From: Rickettsiales bacterium
GTDB taxonomy: Bacteria; Pseudomonadota; Alphaproteobacteria; TMED127
Assembly: GCA_002706585.1 (NCBI GenBank)
Contig: PALU01000032.1
Location: forward strand, 8,941-16,958
Length of the DNA stretch: 8,018 nt
Direction: 5' to 3'
Part shown: in pieces, positions 6,216 through 8,018 of the stretch
Numbering within the stretch: the stretch's first letter is position 1
Layout of the letters: every line of letters begins with the position of its first letter
The notes under the pieces: generated by a model
Told to the model about the DNA's origin: nothing
Database searches by the model: none
Seen by the model: the letters and a program-made list of their open reading frames with translations, nothing else
Made by a program: the position numbers and the translations under genes

Positions 6216-7491
6216 TATAAAATTTATTAAAGAAAATAGTAAACTATTTGATGAATCTTTAAAAAATAGAAAATTACCTCCTCAAAGCCAAAAATTAATA
6301 AAGCTTCATGATGAATATTTGCAAAACTTAAAACAAGTTCAAATGCTTCAAGAAAATAGAAATAAATTATCCAAGAAATTTTCAGATAAAAATAATAAAA
6401 TACCACTAAATGATCTCAAAAATAATGTTTCTCAAATTAAAGAAGAAATAAGAAAATTAAATGAAGTTACTGAAAAAAAATTGAATGAGCTTAATCAAAT
6501 GTTGTATGAGATCCCCAATTTGCTTGATGATATGACTCCATCAGGAGATTCAGAAGAGGACAATGAAATTATCAAAGAATGTAAAATAATAAAAGAATTT
6601 GATTTTACTCCAAAAGATCATGTCGAACTAGCTGAAACGCTAGGTTTATTAGATTTCAATATGTCATCAAAAATATCAGGTAGCAGATTTTCTATTTTAA
6701 AATCTGATCTGGCATTAATGCATAGAGCGTTAACTAATCTTATGCTAGATGTTAATGTAGGATTGTTTGATTATATTGAATGTAAAGTACCAGAATTAGT
6801 AAAAAGTCATTGTTTGTTTGGTACTGGTCAATTACCTAAATTTAGTGAAGATCTTTTTCAGACTAATTTTAATGATTTATGGCTTATTCCTACATCTGAA
6901 GTTTCATTAACTAACATGAATAGGGAGGATTTACTAAATTTTAAAGATCTACCTTTGAGATATACCTCATATACAAATTGTTTTAGATCTGAAGCTGGTG
7001 CATCTGGAAAAGATACAAAAGGTCTTATGAGAGAGCATCAATTTGGAAAGGTTGAGTTAGTTTCTGTAACAGAGCCAGAAAAGTCAATGGATGAACTTCA
7101 GAGAATGATATCATGTGTTGAGACTATATTAAAAAAGCTTGAATTACCTTACAGAGAAGTTTCTTTGTGCTCAGCCGATACAGGTTTTTCTTCATCTTAT
7201 ACAGTCGATTTTGAAATCTGGATGCCAGGACAAAATAAATTTAGAGAAGTATCAAGTTGTTCTAATTGTAAAGATTTTCAATCAAGAAGAATGAAAATGA
7301 GAGCAAAAAATCACGAAACTGGAGAAATTATTTATCCCCATACATTAAATGGTTCATCACTAGCTATAGGAAGAATTATTGTTAGTATTTTAGAAAACTA
7401 TCAACAAAAAGATGGAACAATCGAAATACCAGAAAATCTTAGAAGTTATATGAACAATAAAAAAAAGCTAAAATTTGATGAAAAAAACTAA
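6208..7491 (+). CDS. serS: Seryl-tRNA synthetase (class II)
   Basis: SerS charges tRNA-Ser (and tRNA-Sec where present) with serine in the cytoplasm. The 427 residues match the usual bacterial length. Residues about 1-105 form the N-terminal domain with the long antiparallel coiled-coil arm that grips the tRNA long variable arm (heptad-like Lys/Glu/Leu sequence at about 27-100). The class II core follows, with the serine-binding TSE (229-231), motif 2 FRSEAG (259-264) continuing to LMREHQFGKVEL (273-284), SSCSNCKDFQSRR (349-361), and motif 3 HTLNGSSLAIGR (378-389) with its ATP-binding Arg389. The ATG at 6208 overlaps the tatC end by 8 bases and gives a family N-terminus (MHDIKFIKEN). No Shine-Dalgarno is seen, so re-initiation after tatC is likely. 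The 3' end overlaps pcm by 14 bases. Confidence 0.97.
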   Translation: MHDIKFIKENSKLFDESLKNRKLPPQSQKLIKLHDEYLQNLKQVQMLQENRNKLSKKFSDKNNKIPLNDLKNNVSQIKEEIRKLNEVTEKKLNELNQMLYEIPNLLDDMTPSGDSEEDNEIIKECKIIKEFDFTPKDHVELAETLGLLDFNMSSKISGSRFSILKSDLALMHRALTNLMLDVNVGLFDYIECKVPELVKSHCLFGTGQLPKFSEDLFQTNFNDLWLIPTSEVSLTNMNREDLLNFKDLPLRYTSYTNCFRSEAGASGKDTKGLMREHQFGKVELVSVTEPEKSMDELQRMISCVETILKKLELPYREVSLCSADTGFSSSYTVDFEIWMPGQNKFREVSSCSNCKDFQSRRMKMRAKNHETGEIIYPHTLNGSSLAIGRIIVSILENYQQKDGTIEIPENLRSYMNNKKKLKFDEKN

Positions 7492-8018
7492 AATACCTAA
7501 AGATAAAGTTAATCTAATTTTAGATCTAAAAAAAAGTGGTGTATCAAATATAGATGTTTTAAATGTAATTGAGAAAACTGATAGAAGTTTTTTTATTGAT
7601 GAAAGTTTAAAAAAAAAATCAAATTTAAACATTGCTTTGCCTATAGATTGCGGACAAACAATATCACAGCCTTTAATTGTAGGAATAATGACACAATGTT
7701 TAGATTTAAGGAAAAATTTGAGAGTTTTAGAAATAGGAACAGGAAGTGGGTATCACACATATATATTATCTCAGTTAGCAAGATTTGTTTATACAATTGA
7801 AAGACATAAACCACTTCTGTTTAAATCAGAAAAGATATTTAGAAAATTAAATGTTTCTAACATATTTAGTAAGCATGATGATGGTGGTTTGGGATGGAAA
7901 GATCAAGCGCCTTTTGATAGAATTATTGTTACAGCAAGTGCTCCTGAAATTCCACAAAACCTTATAAATCAACTTTCAGAAGATGGAATAATGATAATAC
8001 CAATAGGAGATGATTATA
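7478..8018 (+). CDS. pcm: Protein-L-isoaspartate O-methyltransferase (3' end cut)
   Basis: Pcm methylates isoaspartyl residues in ageing proteins with S-adenosylmethionine, starting their repair. The frame from ATG 7478 runs open to the window end, giving 180 visible residues of an expected 200-220. Visible motifs are ALPIDCGQTISQP (53-65) with the substrate-site Ser63, the SAM-binding motif I VLEIGTGSGY (83-92), YTIER (105-109), DDGGLGW (134-140), PFDRIIVTASAPEIP (145-159) and IPIG (174-177). The start lies in the last 14 bases of serS, with no strong Shine-Dalgarno; the next in-frame ATG is at residue 71, after conserved sequence, so 7478 is the best start. In alphaproteobacteria surE usually lies between serS and pcm, but there is no room for it here. 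The family fit is strong; only the C-terminus is unseen. Confidence 0.94.
   Translation, partial: MKKTKIPKDKVNLILDLKKSGVSNIDVLNVIEKTDRSFFIDESLKKKSNLNIALPIDCGQTISQPLIVGIMTQCLDLRKNLRVLEIGTGSGYHTYILSQLARFVYTIERHKPLLFKSEKIFRKLNVSNIFSKHDDGGLGWKDQAPFDRIIVTASAPEIPQNLINQLSEDGIMIIPIGDDY

Overview
The window is a stretch of ordinary chromosomal housekeeping genes from a very AT-rich bacterium (by eye only about a quarter G+C). All eleven genes lie on the plus strand and are packed end to end. The order dGTPase-like, argS, SPOR protein, nagZ, scpA, scpB, tatA, tatB, tatC, serS, pcm is the arrangement I know from Alphaproteobacteria. The low G+C, short proteins, overlapping genes and lack of spacers point to a streamlined or reduced lineage, such as SAR11-like marine bacteria or another AT-rich alphaproteobacterial group. 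The exact group cannot be fixed from this sequence. The genetic code is standard: scpA, tatB and tatC end in TGA, and tryptophan is encoded by TGG.

Layout. Bases 1-606 hold the C-terminal part of a dGTP triphosphohydrolase-like HD protein, cut by the window start. argS (607-2316) and a membrane-anchored SPOR-domain protein (2317-2844) follow with no spacer. nagZ (2846-3877) overlaps scpA (3861-4577), which overlaps scpB (4574-5095) by an ATGA. The only intergenic gap worth the name is 30 bases (5096-5125), and it carries the Shine-Dalgarno of tatA. tatA (5126-5290), tatB (5290-5487) and tatC (5484-6215) overlap successively by 1 and 4 bases. serS (6208-7491) overlaps tatC by 8 bases. pcm (7478 to the window end, cut) overlaps serS by 14 bases.

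The genes fall into several jobs: nucleotide pool control (dGTPase), tRNA charging (ArgS, SerS), cell wall and division (SPOR protein, NagZ), chromosome condensation (ScpA/ScpB with SMC), export of folded proteins (TatABC) and protein repair (Pcm). With no gap above 30 bases and no visible promoter or terminator, the whole window is probably read as one long, translationally coupled transcript.

I see no mobile element, CRISPR array, RNA gene or undescribed system. The points worth a second look are small: surE, usually between serS and pcm in alphaproteobacteria, is absent; the Tat components are short and differ at positions that are usually conserved (TatB Gly21, TatC membrane Glu); a dGTPase motif has lost a histidine; and A8-A9 tracts run directly into three start codons.
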